DNA of 64,000 nucleotides from Clostridium sp. CAG:354_28_25 (GCA_001915925.1 MNRL01000014.1:62001-126000), one strand, 5' to 3'; counted from the stretch's first letter, positions 1-8,958 are shown. Numbers and translations: made by a program. Notes: a model not told the origin generated them from the letters alone.

Positions 1-792
1 ACTTATAAACATAGTATTAAATACCATTGTACCAAATCTAGACAAAACATAAATAAAATTTTCTAGTAAATTTTGTATTCCATTTAATCTTTTTTGAGTA
101 GTTCCTGCAAGATATGTTGCAATATCTATTTGAATTAAATTAGCCACAAATGAAATTATTGTAATTAAGATTATTACTCCAAAATCTTTTAATATTTCTT
201 TTATATTTTTTCCATTTTTGGCTATAGAAAATACTACCCCATATAGTGCAAATAAACCTATTGTACCTTGATAACAAAAAGTTGCTATTATGGCTAATAG
301 CCCTGCTTTAAGTGCATATAATTTCTTTTTGTCTACAATTTGTTTTACTGCCAATATATAAAATAATACACTAAATCCCATAACTGCAGCTTCTACAAAA
401 TATAAATTCTCTACGTACATAAAGTTAAATACTGTACAATATGATATTAAAATTGCAATAACTTCTTGTAATTTTGTTTCTTTTTTGCAAAATTTCATTA
501 TCATATTTTTTAGTACTATAACTGCTATACACGATATTATTAAACCAATAACAGTTAAAGTTATTACATAAACATTAATAGGAATATTTATTGTATTTGC
601 AAACATTCCTATTAAAAACATAAATATTCTTCCATCACTTAAAGAATTATTTATCGCATATTTTTCATATCCTATATTCATTATATTATATGTATCTGTT
701 GCATAGTGCATTGATACATAATTCCAAAAAACAACCCCAGTTATTACAAATAAAATAAAAAATAATATTAAGTTCTTTGTTCTTTGTTTCAT
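1..792 (-). CDS. GtrII-like polytopic glycosyltransferase, C-terminus cut by window edge
   Basis: The reading frame is open from ATG at 792 to the window edge (264 codons, no stop), so the C-terminus is missing. The visible part is strongly hydrophobic, with a basic N-terminus, an early transmembrane helix and then about six more. A FCYQGTIGLF segment matches the ICYQGAITLF segment of the protein at 17411-18922, and both have an extracellular ATDTY / ALDTY motif just after helix 1. This is the pattern of the Glucos_trans_II (GtrII) family, integral-membrane enzymes that move glucose from undecaprenyl-phosphate-glucose onto an exported polysaccharide. A ribosome site (GGAGAAGG) lies just upstream of the ATG. 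The family call is by recognition of the paralog and topology; the sugar is unknown. Confidence 0.6.
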   Translation of the reverse strand, partial: MKQRTKNLILFFILFVITGVVFWNYVSMHYATDTYNIMNIGYEKYAINNSLSDGRIFMFLIGMFANTINIPINVYVITLTVIGLIISCIAVIVLKNMIMKFCKKETKLQEVIAILISYCTVFNFMYVENLYFVEAAVMGFSVLFYILAVKQIVDKKKLYALKAGLLAIIATFCYQGTIGLFALYGVVFSIAKNGKNIKEILKDFGVIILITIISFVANLIQIDIATYLAGTTQKRLNGIQNLLENFIYVLSRFGTMVFNTMFIS

Positions 793-894
793 GCCTTCTC
801 CTTATTCTTTTGTAATTCTTAATTTAAATTTTCCTTACAATCATATAATTTTTTTATAAAATATTCAAGTGATATTTATAATCTTTTTATATGC

Positions 895-917
895 AAAAAG
901 GAAGGCTTCCCTTCCTT
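895..917 (-). terminator. Rho-independent terminator of the ABC-F gene
   Basis: Perfect 8-bp stem (AAGGAAGG / CCTTCCTT) with a 4-base loop at 898-917, followed on the minus strand by a T-run. It starts 13 bases past the ABC-F stop codon. Confidence 0.85.
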
Positions 918-929
918 CTTTAATTCTAT

Positions 930-2486
930 CTATTTAATTTTTTTAATACATAAATTCTCTATATTTACAGCTTTAGTTGCTAAATCTTTATAAAAACTCG
1001 CTTCATGAGAAACTAGAATAACAGTTCCTTTAAATTCTGTTAATGCCTTCTGTAACTCTTCTTTTGTATCCGCATCTAAGTGATTGGTAGGCTCGTCCAA
1101 TATTAATAAATTACAAGGTTTTAGTATTAATTTGCATAACTTAACCTTTGCTTGTTCCCCACCACTTAGCGTAGAAATAGGTTGCATAACATGTTCCCTT
1201 TTTATTCCACAATCGGCTAAATGTTTTCTAACTTGTTTTTGCGTTAATTTTGGAAATTCTCTAGAAATTATATTTAATGGAATATCCTGTGGATCTTCCC
1301 ATTTTAAATCTTGCTCATAATATCCTATACTCTTAATTGTTTCTGAAAACTTAAAATTTCCAGAAATAGGTTTAATTTCTCCCATAATAGTTTTTAATAA
1401 TGTGGATTTTCCAATCCCGTTAAATCCTGTTATAACTAGTTTTTCCTCATTTTGTACGTCAAATTTCATTTTAGGAAGTAATGGATAATAATATCCTACT
1501 TCTAAACCATTTACTTCTAATATTACTTGTGCAGTACTTTGGATACAATTAAAACGGAAATGCGGTTTACTAGTAAAAGATGGTTTTTCTATTTTTTCCA
1601 TCTTTTCTAACTTTTTCTCTCTACTCTTTGCCATCTGCGCAGTTGATGCTCTAACCTTATTTTTTGCAATATAATCTTCTAATCTTTTTATTTCTCTTTG
1701 CTGTGAATTATATTGCCTTATATAATCTTCTCTTAAAAATTCTTTTTGTTTTAAAAAACTAGAATATGTCCCTTTGTATTTTTTCATTTTATTGAATTCT
1801 ATATCACAAATACAAGTTGTAACCTTCTCTAAAAAATCGAAATCATGTGATACTATTATAAATGCACCTTTAAAAGTTTGTAGATATTCTGCCAGCCACT
1901 CTACATGCTCTTTATCTAAAAAGTTAGTTGGCTCATCTAGTACCAAGACTTCTGGATTTTGTAAAAGTAATTTTGCTAAAATTACTTTTGCCCTTTGCCC
2001 ACCACTTAAGTTCTTTAGGCAGTTTTCCATTCCCAGTGCTGTTATTCCTAACCCACTTGCAACTTTTTGTATAGTACTATCTATCGCATAAAAATTTCTT
2101 TCTTCTAATTCTTCTTGATATTTAGAAACTTTGTTTAGTATAGTCTCATTATAGTTTTCTGCCATTTCCTCATATAATTTATTTAATTCTTCTTCTAATT
2201 TATATAAGTCTTTAAATGCTGTTCTTAAATAATCAAAAATTGTTTGTTCCTCTTCTACTATTGCATATTGATCTAAACAACCTATTGTAATTCCATTTTG
2301 CCATCTTACTGTTCCTTTATCTGGCAAAATTTCTCCTAATAATATTTTTATTAAAGTACTTTTTCCTGATCCATTTTGACCTACAATCCCCATGTGTTCA
2401 CCTTTATATAGCTCAAAATAAGAGTCTTTATATAATAACTTGTCACCAAATGAATGTGTTAAATTTTCTACTTCTAATAGTGCCAT
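930..2486 (-). CDS. ABC-F family ATPase (ribosome-associated, possible antibiotic-protection type)
   Basis: A 518-residue soluble protein with two ABC domains and no membrane segments, the ABC-F layout. Domain 1 has Walker A GQNGSGKS (about 36-43), signature LSGGQ and Walker B VLVLDEPTN. Domain 2 has GFNGIGKS, LSGGE and LLILDEPTN. Between them is a charged, lysine-rich alpha-helical linker of about 80 residues. ABC-F proteins bind the ribosomal E site; some set translation state and others displace antibiotics. The linker is typical of the latter group, but a resistance role is inference. The start is ATG at 2486, because the frame's upstream TTG at 2498 overlaps the GGAGG ribosome site. The gene is monocistronic, with its own promoter and terminator. 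Confidence 0.88.
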   Translation of the reverse strand: MALLEVENLTHSFGDKLLYKDSYFELYKGEHMGIVGQNGSGKSTLIKILLGEILPDKGTVRWQNGITIGCLDQYAIVEEEQTIFDYLRTAFKDLYKLEEELNKLYEEMAENYNETILNKVSKYQEELEERNFYAIDSTIQKVASGLGITALGMENCLKNLSGGQRAKVILAKLLLQNPEVLVLDEPTNFLDKEHVEWLAEYLQTFKGAFIIVSHDFDFLEKVTTCICDIEFNKMKKYKGTYSSFLKQKEFLREDYIRQYNSQQREIKRLEDYIAKNKVRASTAQMAKSREKKLEKMEKIEKPSFTSKPHFRFNCIQSTAQVILEVNGLEVGYYYPLLPKMKFDVQNEEKLVITGFNGIGKSTLLKTIMGEIKPISGNFKFSETIKSIGYYEQDLKWEDPQDIPLNIISREFPKLTQKQVRKHLADCGIKREHVMQPISTLSGGEQAKVKLCKLILKPCNLLILDEPTNHLDADTKEELQKALTEFKGTVILVSHEASFYKDLATKAVNIENLCIKKIK

Positions 2487-2565
2487 TTTTTCCTCCAAGT
2501 TTTCCTATTTATCTGTTTTATATAGTATTCTTTTCTGCACTTACCTTACTTGATATTGCATATAG

Positions 2566-2594
2566 ATTATACAAAGTTTTTTTACTTTTAGCAA
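2566..2594 (-). promoter_or_regulatory. Sigma-A-type promoter for the ABC-F gene
   Basis: On the minus strand: TTGCTA (2594-2589), a 17-base spacer, and TATAAT (2571-2566). It leaves a leader of about 75 bases before the ATG. No clear leader peptide or attenuator is seen in that leader. Confidence 0.7.
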
Positions 2595-2635
2595 ATAATT
2601 TGTTTTTGTTCTCTAGTTCTAATTTTTGTAAAATA

Positions 2636-2664
2636 TTGTTTTTATTTACAAAATATGGTATAAT
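2636..2664 (+). promoter_or_regulatory. Sigma-A-type promoter for the small gene at 2735
   Basis: TTGTTT (2636-2641), a 17-base spacer and TATAAT (2659-2664). It is divergent from, and about 40 bases upstream of, the ABC-F promoter. Confidence 0.7.
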
Positions 2665-2734
2665 TAAAGTTGACCAAGAAACATTTTAAGTATAAAAAAG
2701 GGTATTTCCCTTTTAGCATCAAGGAGGTAATTTT

Positions 2735-3079
2735 ATGAAAAAAGTACTTTTAATTCACAACGATTTTAACCGGGAAACAAAAGACACATTAAACAAGGTA
2801 AGCGAGATTTTGGTCGACGCTTTAAAACTGGCAGGAATTCAAGATTCTTTGCAGGTTGATACCTGCAAAATGACATCTTGCAAAGAAAAATCTGAAGACT
2901 ATGACTTTGTTGCAGGATACCACATCGATACAGACTTATCCTTGTATTTAAGTAGCCACTTTCCTGGCAAATATGCTCATTTCTTCGATAGCCACTGCAT
3001 GTTTGCACTGGCTAACGTCACAAAATGCGACGAAATCTGTGGCTGCAGAACGTACAAAATTTCTCCGATTACTGTGTAA
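2735..3079 (+). CDS. Small unknown protein with atypical base composition
   Basis: A 114-residue protein I do not recognise. The start is firm: AAGGAGGT lies 7 bases before the ATG, and a good promoter is upstream. It has no signal peptide or membrane helix. It carries seven cysteines, including CKMTSC around residues 39-44 and a CDEICGC cluster near 93-99, which suggests metal binding or disulfides. The N-terminus MKKVLLIHNDF looks like a first beta strand of an alpha/beta fold. Two sampled 60-base stretches gave 37% and 45% G+C, against about 25% in neighbours, and codons such as CGG and GTC appear. That, plus a private promoter and terminator, suggests recent acquisition. Function unknown. 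Confidence 0.75.
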   Translation: MKKVLLIHNDFNRETKDTLNKVSEILVDALKLAGIQDSLQVDTCKMTSCKEKSEDYDFVAGYHIDTDLSLYLSSHFPGKYAHFFDSHCMFALANVTKCDEICGCRTYKISPITV

Positions 3080-3093
3080 ATTAAAACACTTTT

Positions 3094-3157
3094 CCCCGCG
3101 GAGTCAATTTACTAGAATAATTTTACTTGATTGCCCCTGCGGGGTTTTCTTTTTTTA
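3094..3157 (+). terminator. Terminator after the small unknown gene
   Basis: CCCCGC (3094-3099) pairs with GCGGGG (3139-3144), followed by a long T-rich tract (3145-3157). A shorter CCCC-TGC-GGGG hairpin directly before the T-run is an alternative fold. The T-run is on the plus strand only. Confidence 0.7.
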
Positions 3158-4138
3158 TATAATATTATAATCAATTAATTTTATCTTAGTAGAAATCCAT
3201 TCATCTTTTTGCCTGAATTCTTTAAACAAATCTGTAGATAAATACTTTTTATTATCATCTGCAAATATAGTAACTACTGGCTTATCTATTTTTTCATTTA
3301 ATAATATACTTCCTATTAAATTCGCTCCGGAAGAAATCCCAACTCCCAGACCTAATTCCTTTGCCAATTTTTTAGCCATATTTATTGAATCATCATCATT
3401 TACCAATATAACATCATCAATTTCATTTTTATCTATTAAATCTGGTACAAATTCATCGCCAATACCTTCTATTTTATGAGTTCCATTAGTTTGTATAGTT
3501 TTGTGATATTTTAAACTAGTAATTAGAGGCATTTTATCTGGCTCTATTGCTACTATTTGTAAGTTTTTAAATTTTTCTTTCAATCTTTTACCAGTTCCCA
3601 TTAAAGTACCACCAGTTCCAACACCAGACACAAAACCATATATCTCTTCTGGAACTTGAGTTATAATTTCTTTTCCTGTTGTTTCATAATGTGCTAAAAA
3701 ATTATCATTATTTGCAAATTGGTTAGCTAAAAAACCCTTTTTGTCAATAGCTAGTTTTTTTGCTTCTTCTATACATCTTATAAATCCACCTTCTTCTTTT
3801 GAATATAGTATTACTTCTGCTCCATATCCCTTCATTAAATTTATTCTTTCTTTACTTACCCAATCAGGCATAAAAATATATACTTTGTGTTTATATTTCT
3901 TTCCTAATGCAGCCAATGAAATTCCCGTATTGCCACTTGTTGCTTCTATTATTGGTATATTTTCTTTTAAATCTCCTCGTTTTTTAGCATTGTTTATTAT
4001 ATAAAATGCAACTCTATCTTTTATACTTCCTGTTAAATTATAATATTCTAGTTTAGCATATATGTATTTTCTCTTATTATTAAATTCATAATTAATTTTT
4101 ATCATTGGAGTGTCCCCTATAATCTTTATACTTTTCAT
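3155..4138 (-). CDS. PLP-dependent cysteine synthase family enzyme
   Basis: A 327-residue fold-type II PLP enzyme of the cysteine synthase / cystathionine beta-synthase family. The Schiff-base lysine is K40 in the NLTGSIKDR motif, the substrate/PLP loop TSGNTG is at about 67-72, and the phosphate-binding GTGGT is at 174-178. The likely reaction is beta-replacement making cysteine from O-acetylserine and sulfide, although related enzymes use other nucleophiles. The start ATG at 4138 has AGGAGG about 8 bases upstream; an extension to 4216 would translate the operator region. There is no CBS domain. It stands alone behind a promoter with a palindrome, so regulation by a dimeric repressor or sulfur-status regulator is plausible (inference). 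Confidence 0.85.
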   Translation of the reverse strand: MKSIKIIGDTPMIKINYEFNNKRKYIYAKLEYYNLTGSIKDRVAFYIINNAKKRGDLKENIPIIEATSGNTGISLAALGKKYKHKVYIFMPDWVSKERINLMKGYGAEVILYSKEEGGFIRCIEEAKKLAIDKKGFLANQFANNDNFLAHYETTGKEIITQVPEEIYGFVSGVGTGGTLMGTGKRLKEKFKNLQIVAIEPDKMPLITSLKYHKTIQTNGTHKIEGIGDEFVPDLIDKNEIDDVILVNDDDSINMAKKLAKELGLGVGISSGANLIGSILLNEKIDKPVVTIFADDNKKYLSTDLFKEFRQKDEWISTKIKLIDYNII

Positions 4139-4166
4139 AAACTCACTCCTCCTATTATATTTAAAA

Positions 4167-4194
4167 AAACTATATACGTATATGTATATAGTTT
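4167..4194. promoter_or_regulatory. 11-bp perfect inverted repeat, operator candidate
   Basis: Arms AAACTATATAC (4167-4177) and GTATATAGTTT (4184-4194) around a 6-base spacer. It begins 4 bases downstream of the proposed -10 box of the cysteine synthase gene, so it would overlap the transcription start. It lies 29-56 bases before the start codon. A 5'-UTR hairpin is the alternative reading. Confidence 0.55.
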
Positions 4195-4198
4195 CTAT

Positions 4199-4228
4199 AT
4201 TGTATGTTTTATCCATTATTTATGTAAC
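4199..4228 (-). promoter_or_regulatory. Probable promoter of the cysteine synthase gene
   Basis: On the minus strand: GTTACA (4228-4223), an 18-base spacer and TACAAT (4204-4199). The -35 match is only moderate; placement is supported by the adjoining palindrome. Confidence 0.4.
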
Positions 4229-4292
4229 CATCTATTAGATTTCATCATCTATATTATTCAAATAATCTAACAACTACATGTTTTTACTTCCT

Positions 4293-4733
4293 CTATTTCT
4301 GCTTAAATATCCTCTTTATTTTTTCTATAATTTTCGAAATAAAACTTTGATTGTATACAATAACTTCATTATTTTTTTCTTCTACTTTTGCTTGTTCCTT
4401 AAAAATTCTTTTCGGATCATATTTTTCTTTAATATATGCTTTATGTTCAGCATCATTTTTATCCCATGTTTCTTTAATTTTTGATTTTTCTTCAGGTTCT
4501 GCAATATAACTATAATATATTAATGCTAATATATCTTTTGCTGTTTCAGAAATTTTTTGTTCAGTTAATTTTTTCTTATAGTCTATACTTACTATAATAT
4601 TTGATGTACTGGCTAGTTCTTTTAACTTTAGTAAAAAGTTCTCTGGTATTTTCATATTAATTTCGGGGTCAAAATATTCACAAAGGCACAATACTTCTTT
4701 TGCTGCATTATTAATCTCTACTTGTTCCATCAT
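4293..4733 (-). CDS. Unknown soluble protein, about 146 residues
   Basis: I do not recognise this protein. It is highly charged and mostly predicted helical, with no signal peptide or membrane helix. A lysine/glutamate-rich stretch (PEEKSKIKETWDKND) lies in the second half and a basic tail (IIEKIKRIFKQK) ends it, which might be an amphipathic membrane- or nucleic-acid-binding helix. It overlaps the end of the upstream gene by 23 bases, so the two are translationally coupled and probably work together. Two adjacent ATGs serve as start, with a GGGGGA-type ribosome site upstream. It is the last gene of the short operon starting near 7730. Confidence 0.65.
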   Translation of the reverse strand: MMEQVEINNAAKEVLCLCEYFDPEINMKIPENFLLKLKELASTSNIIVSIDYKKKLTEQKISETAKDILALIYYSYIAEPEEKSKIKETWDKNDAEHKAYIKEKYDPKRIFKEQAKVEEKNNEVIVYNQSFISKIIEKIKRIFKQK

Positions 4734-5661
4734 TTCTTTCCCCCTCTTTTTCTATATTTCTAGAAAAAATATTTTTCAACTTAAACTGAAGTTGTGCTAA
4801 ACGTCCAGTTTGTCTTTCATAAGATAATTTCTTCATTTCTTCTACATCAAAATTATTTGTTTCGGTATATATTGGATTTCCAACTTGAATTTCTTCACCA
4901 TCTATTAATCTAGATGTCTCTTGTACTTGTTCTAAAAAAGATTCGAATGTATATACCTTTCTTGCATCTAAGCCAGCCTCTTGCATCCACTTACTTACTC
5001 TTTCTATATTTTCTGGAGTTGTAAAGATTCCAAATAATTGCTCTGGATTCTGGCTAAAGTCTACTGTTTTCATCAAGTTTGGAAATTCATTATCTTCCGG
5101 TCCTTTAGGAAACAATGCAAATATACATCCACATGGTAATGAACGATAATATGCTTGTATGTCTGAAAATAATTTAATCGTGTCTCCTAATGTTTGAACT
5201 GATGATGCTGAAAATTCTCCATTTCGATCTGTAGATTTTATAAAACCATTATATCTATCTGCAGTAGAAGTTATAGTTTTTGTTTTTATAATTTGTTCTG
5301 CAAAATAAATTGGTGTTCCATGAAATCTTAAATCTAAATTTTTAGAAATACTTGACTGTAGTTTTTCTGTAAATTCATTATACTGACAAATTCTATATTC
5401 TATATCACTTTGATTATTAGGTCTAATAAACTTTAAAGCCAAATTTTCTTCTTCTATATGATATCTCCATCTTTCTGTTTGTATAAAAGCTTCATTATAT
5501 TCTTTAGACGAAAAACCATATGTTTCTTGTACTCGATTTAAGTCTTCAATTGCGCGATTCAAACATACTGTATGTATTTCAATCTCTGAATTAAGCGCTT
5601 TCTTATCTGCTTTATATTGCTTTCTTGGATTAGTACTTCTATCCTCATTTAATATAATCAT
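4711..5661 (-). CDS. Unknown protein with faint ADP-ribosyltransferase-like region
   Basis: A 316-residue soluble protein. The first ~100 residues are charged and look coiled-coil-like. The centre has RFHGTPIYFAEQIIKTKTITS followed about 20 residues later by an SASSV segment and then a beta-like CGCIFALFP segment. An HGT turn, a following helix and an I-x-S region are reminiscent of the ADP-ribosyltransferase/PARP-like fold. I see no diagnostic catalytic triad, so this is only a hint. The start is ATG at 5661, because the upstream GTG at 5670 overlaps the AAAGGTG ribosome site. It sits 12 bases after queH and overlaps the next gene by 23 bases. Function unknown. Confidence 0.6.
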   Translation of the reverse strand: MIILNEDRSTNPRKQYKADKKALNSEIEIHTVCLNRAIEDLNRVQETYGFSSKEYNEAFIQTERWRYHIEEENLALKFIRPNNQSDIEYRICQYNEFTEKLQSSISKNLDLRFHGTPIYFAEQIIKTKTITSTADRYNGFIKSTDRNGEFSASSVQTLGDTIKLFSDIQAYYRSLPCGCIFALFPKGPEDNEFPNLMKTVDFSQNPEQLFGIFTTPENIERVSKWMQEAGLDARKVYTFESFLEQVQETSRLIDGEEIQVGNPIYTETNNFDVEEMKKLSYERQTGRLAQLQFKLKNIFSRNIEKEGERNDGTSRD

Positions 5662-5673
5662 AACTTTCACCTT

Positions 5674-6228
5674 TTATTTTAATTTATCTTTAGCTATTTT
5701 TTTGCTGTACCTATCTTCCTCTGAAAAAACACATCCACAATACTTTTGCATATATAAACCTAACTCTCTTGCTTTAGCTTGACCTTCTCTAAATCCAATT
5801 CTAAAATCTCTATATAGAAAATCTAAGCCATATTTTTTTGCAATTTTCTCTCCTTGCATTTTTAGAATATCATGTTTCTGATAAGGACTAACCAAAAGAG
5901 TTGTAGAAATAGTATCAAAACCATGTTCTTTAGCATATTTAGCGGTTTGCTCTAATCTAACTTTATAGCAATAATTTTGACATCTATTTTGCAAATCACA
6001 TACTACATTTTTACAAAATTCATCTAAGCCATAGTCCTCTTCGAAAATAGCTTCTACATTTATGTTGTTAGTATATTCTTTTAAACAATCTCTTCTTGCT
6101 TTATACTCCATATATGGATGAATATTTGGATTATACCAATATACAGTTGGTTCTATTTCTTCTTTTCTTAATGAATCAATACAATACACACTACATGGTG
6201 CACAACAAGTATGCATTAATAATTTCAT
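5674..6228 (-). CDS. queH: Epoxyqueuosine reductase QueH
   Basis: A 184-residue protein of the QueH (former DUF208) family, which reduces epoxyqueuosine to queuosine at the last step of tRNA wobble-base modification. The N-terminal CCAPC motif (C8, C9, C12) and the later CDLQNRCQNYC and YCGC cysteines are the family's iron-sulfur and iron ligands. Family length is about 180-220, so it is complete. The start is ATG at 6228, with AGGAGG 6 bases upstream. Longer readings would add residues translated from the intergenic gap. It is 19 bases after a frameshifted glycosyltransferase and just before two unknown genes, an arrangement that gives no functional link to queuosine. Confidence 0.88.
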   Translation of the reverse strand: MKLLMHTCCAPCSVYCIDSLRKEEIEPTVYWYNPNIHPYMEYKARRDCLKEYTNNINVEAIFEEDYGLDEFCKNVVCDLQNRCQNYCYKVRLEQTAKYAKEHGFDTISTTLLVSPYQKHDILKMQGEKIAKKYGLDFLYRDFRIGFREGQAKARELGLYMQKYCGCVFSEEDRYSKKIAKDKLK

Positions 6229-6247
6229 TTTTTCCTCCTTTTTAATT

Positions 6248-7730
6248 TTAATGTCTAAGTTCATAAACATCAAAAAAGCTTACTGTTCCTATCTTTTCTA
6301 GATTATTTCTTATATATTCTATTACTGCTGTTGGTGTTTGCCAGTTTAATCCCATTTTATCATTTTTTATTAATATCACTGCATTTTCCATATTTTTTAT
6401 TTTTTCTATTTGTCCTTCTTCACTTGCTGACCCTAAATTCCCTTTTAAAAACATATCAAAATCTTTATTATATTTATCTAATGGTATCATATATACAGCT
6501 GCTTCTGAATCTAATATATACACATCTCTTTCTTCATCTTGAATATATGCATCTACTTCTATTATCCTATCTTGTAATGTAGAAGAAATTGGTATATTTG
6601 AAAAATGATTTAATACTGATTTATCCATTTGTGTATATAAATAAATATCATTAATTGCTTGTAAAATTAATATTCCTACAAATGATATTGTTATTATATT
6701 CATAAAATGCTCTATAAATATAGATACTTTAATATTCTTTATTTCTTGAATTTTTTTACATATGTAATATAACGTGATTAAAATTGCAGGAAATGCAGCT
6801 ATTACAAAATGTACCTCGTCTGCTATTGGATATACTACTGTAAACTCAGCTACAGCATATACAAATAATATTAAATTACTTTCTTTAGTTTTTATAGCTT
6901 TTCGTTTTATATTGATTATATTTATTACAAGTAATACTACTAAAGTAAATGGAACTATCATACCAAAAATGGCTGTCAAATCTCCTCCTCTTAGTAGTTT
7001 AAGATAAGATATACTATTTTTAAATGTTCCTATTCCTAAAATACAATAGTCTATAAAACTTGACATAGAACTTGTTGCTAGTAAATATATTAGTAAAATT
7101 ATACAAGGAATTAAAACACCACAAACTCTATATAATATTGCTTTTATCGTCTGCTTATCTCTTTTTTCTACTAATAGATATATCACTGTTATAGCTGATA
7201 TAATTATTCCTGTACTTTGCTTTAGCAAGATTGTTAAGCCTGCAAGCAGACCGATTAACAAATTGTATCTTGTACTATATTTTTTATATTTTAATTCTGC
7301 ATAAATTAACACTAATATTATAAATAAGATCGTATAATTATAATCTATATAAAAATTATCTTTTATAAATAAAAATAATAAAGCTGACGATAATATTGAC
7401 CATTTAATATTTAATTTTAATTCTTTTAATATTTTAAATGACACCAGCATTATTCCTGCACCTAAAACAGTAGATTCAATTCTCATAACAAAAAGTTCTT
7501 GTCCAAATAACTTAAAAATGCCTCCGAAGTATAAATGATAATAATGGTGTTTGTAACATGTTAAAATCGTTGTATGGAATTAAACCATTTGCAATGTTCC
7601 TTGCAAAATTAAAATTCCATATTTCATCTAAATTAGCTAGATTCCTTATAAGTACTGTAGATGCAAATAGCAACATCATTATTACAAAAAAGGAAATATC
7701 TATTAATTTTGCTTTTGTTTTCTCTTTCAC
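6248..7730 (-). pseudogene. GT39/ArnT-like membrane glycosyltransferase, frameshifted
   Basis: Two frames together form one protein. Residues 1-72 (GTG start at 7730, GGAG ribosome site) hold TM helix 1 and the NLDEIWNFNFARNI loop, with the Asp-Glu pair of GT-C (PMT_2/GT39) enzymes, then NGLIPYNDF. This frame stops at 7512. The other frame carries about 10 further helices and a soluble C-terminal domain down to 6248, and is open upstream of its first ATG (7486), reading YFGGIFKLFGQELFV. The switch falls at about 7515-7530. The total span is 1483 bases, so removing one base gives a continuous 493-residue protein. Such enzymes move sugars from polyprenyl phosphate to an outside acceptor. It is either a recent pseudogene or a sequencing error. 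Confidence 0.75.
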
Positions 7731-7802
7731 TTTATCTCCAATCTAAAATATTAATTTTGCTTAATGATATTTTTTGGTAAAACTAGAATTTCTGGTAATT
7801 AA

Positions 7803-8807
7803 TTATTTATTGTACTCTAAGTTTAAATGTTCATATGCTATAGGAAGTGCAATTCTTCCTCTTGGTGTACGTGCTATAAAGCCTATCTGCATTAGAAAAG
7901 GTTCATAAACATCTTCAATAGTTTCTATTTCTTCACCAGTTGTAGCAGCTAACGTTTCAATACCAACTGGACCTCCTGCATATTTTTGTATTATTGTTAG
8001 CAATATGTTTCTATCTGTTTGGTCAAGGCCCAAATCATCTATTTCCAATTTATTTAACGCAATTTTAGCCATATTTAAATCTACTTTTCCATCTCCTAAA
8101 ACTGCTGCATAGTCTCTTACTCTTTTTAAAATTCTATTTGCAATTCTTGGCGTACCTCTTGATCTCTTTGCAATTTCCATACTTGCAGTGTCCTCTATAT
8201 CTACATTCAAAATTCCTGCTGATCTTTTTACAATTTTTTGTAAATCTTCTGGCTCATACAATTCTAGTCTTTCTACAATTCCAAATCTATCTCTTAATGG
8301 TGTAGTTAATGAACCTGCTTTAGTTGTTGCACCTATTAATGTAAATTTAGGCAAATCCAATCTTATTGACCTAGCACTTGGTCCTTTTCCGATAATTATA
8401 TCTAATGTGTAATCTTCTAAAGCTGGATATAAAATTTCTTCTACACTTTTGTTTAGTCTATGAATTTCATCTATAAATAACACATCAAATTCTGATAAAT
8501 TTGTGAGTAATGCAGCTAAATCTCCTGGCTTTTCTATCGCTGGTCCTGATGTTATTTTTATATTTGAATTCATTTCATTTGAAATTATATTAGATAATGT
8601 TGTTTTACCAAGTCCTGGAGGACCATATAAAAGTACGTGGTCTAATGGTTCTCCTCTTTTTTTGGCGGCCTCAATATACACTTTCATATTTTCTTTTACT
8701 TTTGTTTGTCCTATGTATTCTGAAAGCGTTTTAGGTCTTAATGAATTTTCTAATCTATTTTCTTCCTCATTTATTAATTCCGGATTAATTAAATTTTCTT
8801 CGTCCAT
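7803..8807 (-). CDS. ruvB: Holliday junction branch migration ATPase RuvB
   Basis: A 334-residue protein, the normal RuvB length. Walker A GPPGLGKTT is at 62-70, Walker B DEIHR at 113-117, then the GATTKAGSLTTPLRDRFG sensor/arginine-finger region, and a C-terminal winged-helix domain with the GGPVG-type hairpin. RuvB hexamers drive Holliday-junction migration with RuvA. ruvA and ruvC are not adjacent here, unlike the common ruvAB order. The ATG at 8807 has TAGGAG 7 bases upstream, and a consensus promoter lies about 50 bases further up. It ends 72 bases before the start of the GT39-like gene. Confidence 0.97.
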   Translation of the reverse strand: MDEENLINPELINEEENRLENSLRPKTLSEYIGQTKVKENMKVYIEAAKKRGEPLDHVLLYGPPGLGKTTLSNIISNEMNSNIKITSGPAIEKPGDLAALLTNLSEFDVLFIDEIHRLNKSVEEILYPALEDYTLDIIIGKGPSARSIRLDLPKFTLIGATTKAGSLTTPLRDRFGIVERLELYEPEDLQKIVKRSAGILNVDIEDTASMEIAKRSRGTPRIANRILKRVRDYAAVLGDGKVDLNMAKIALNKLEIDDLGLDQTDRNILLTIIQKYAGGPVGIETLAATTGEEIETIEDVYEPFLMQIGFIARTPRGRIALPIAYEHLNLEYNK

Positions 8808-8857
8808 AATAATCTCCTATTTAATTTTTAATCTTTGTATCAATTTATTCAATAAGA

Positions 8858-8886
8858 ATAATATCATTTATACGCTAAAAATACAA
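8858..8886 (-). promoter_or_regulatory. Promoter of ruvB
   Basis: On the minus strand: TTGTAT (8886-8881), a 17-base spacer ending in TGA, and TATTAT (8863-8858). It is 50 bases upstream of the ruvB ATG. Confidence 0.7.
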
Positions 8887-8929
8887 GTTTTTTAGTCTTG
8901 TTTACAAGATAAATATACCAATATTAAAA

Positions 8930-8958
8930 GCCCTATAGGATGTTAATTCCTATAGGGC
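8930..8958 (-). terminator. Terminator after the LysM protein gene
   Basis: Perfect 11-bp stem GCCCTATAGGA / TCCTATAGGGC with a 7-base loop, followed on the minus strand by CTTTTAAT. It lies 33 bases after the stop codon at 8992. Confidence 0.85.

Noticed and set aside
1084..2091. Plus-strand open frames opposite the ABC-F gene
   Set aside because: They are antisense shadows of a clear ABC-F gene, with no ribosome sites or recognisable proteins.
4293..5661. Classical toxin-antitoxin pair
   Set aside because: The overlap fits, but neither protein matches a toxin or antitoxin family I can name; kept only as an unknown pair.
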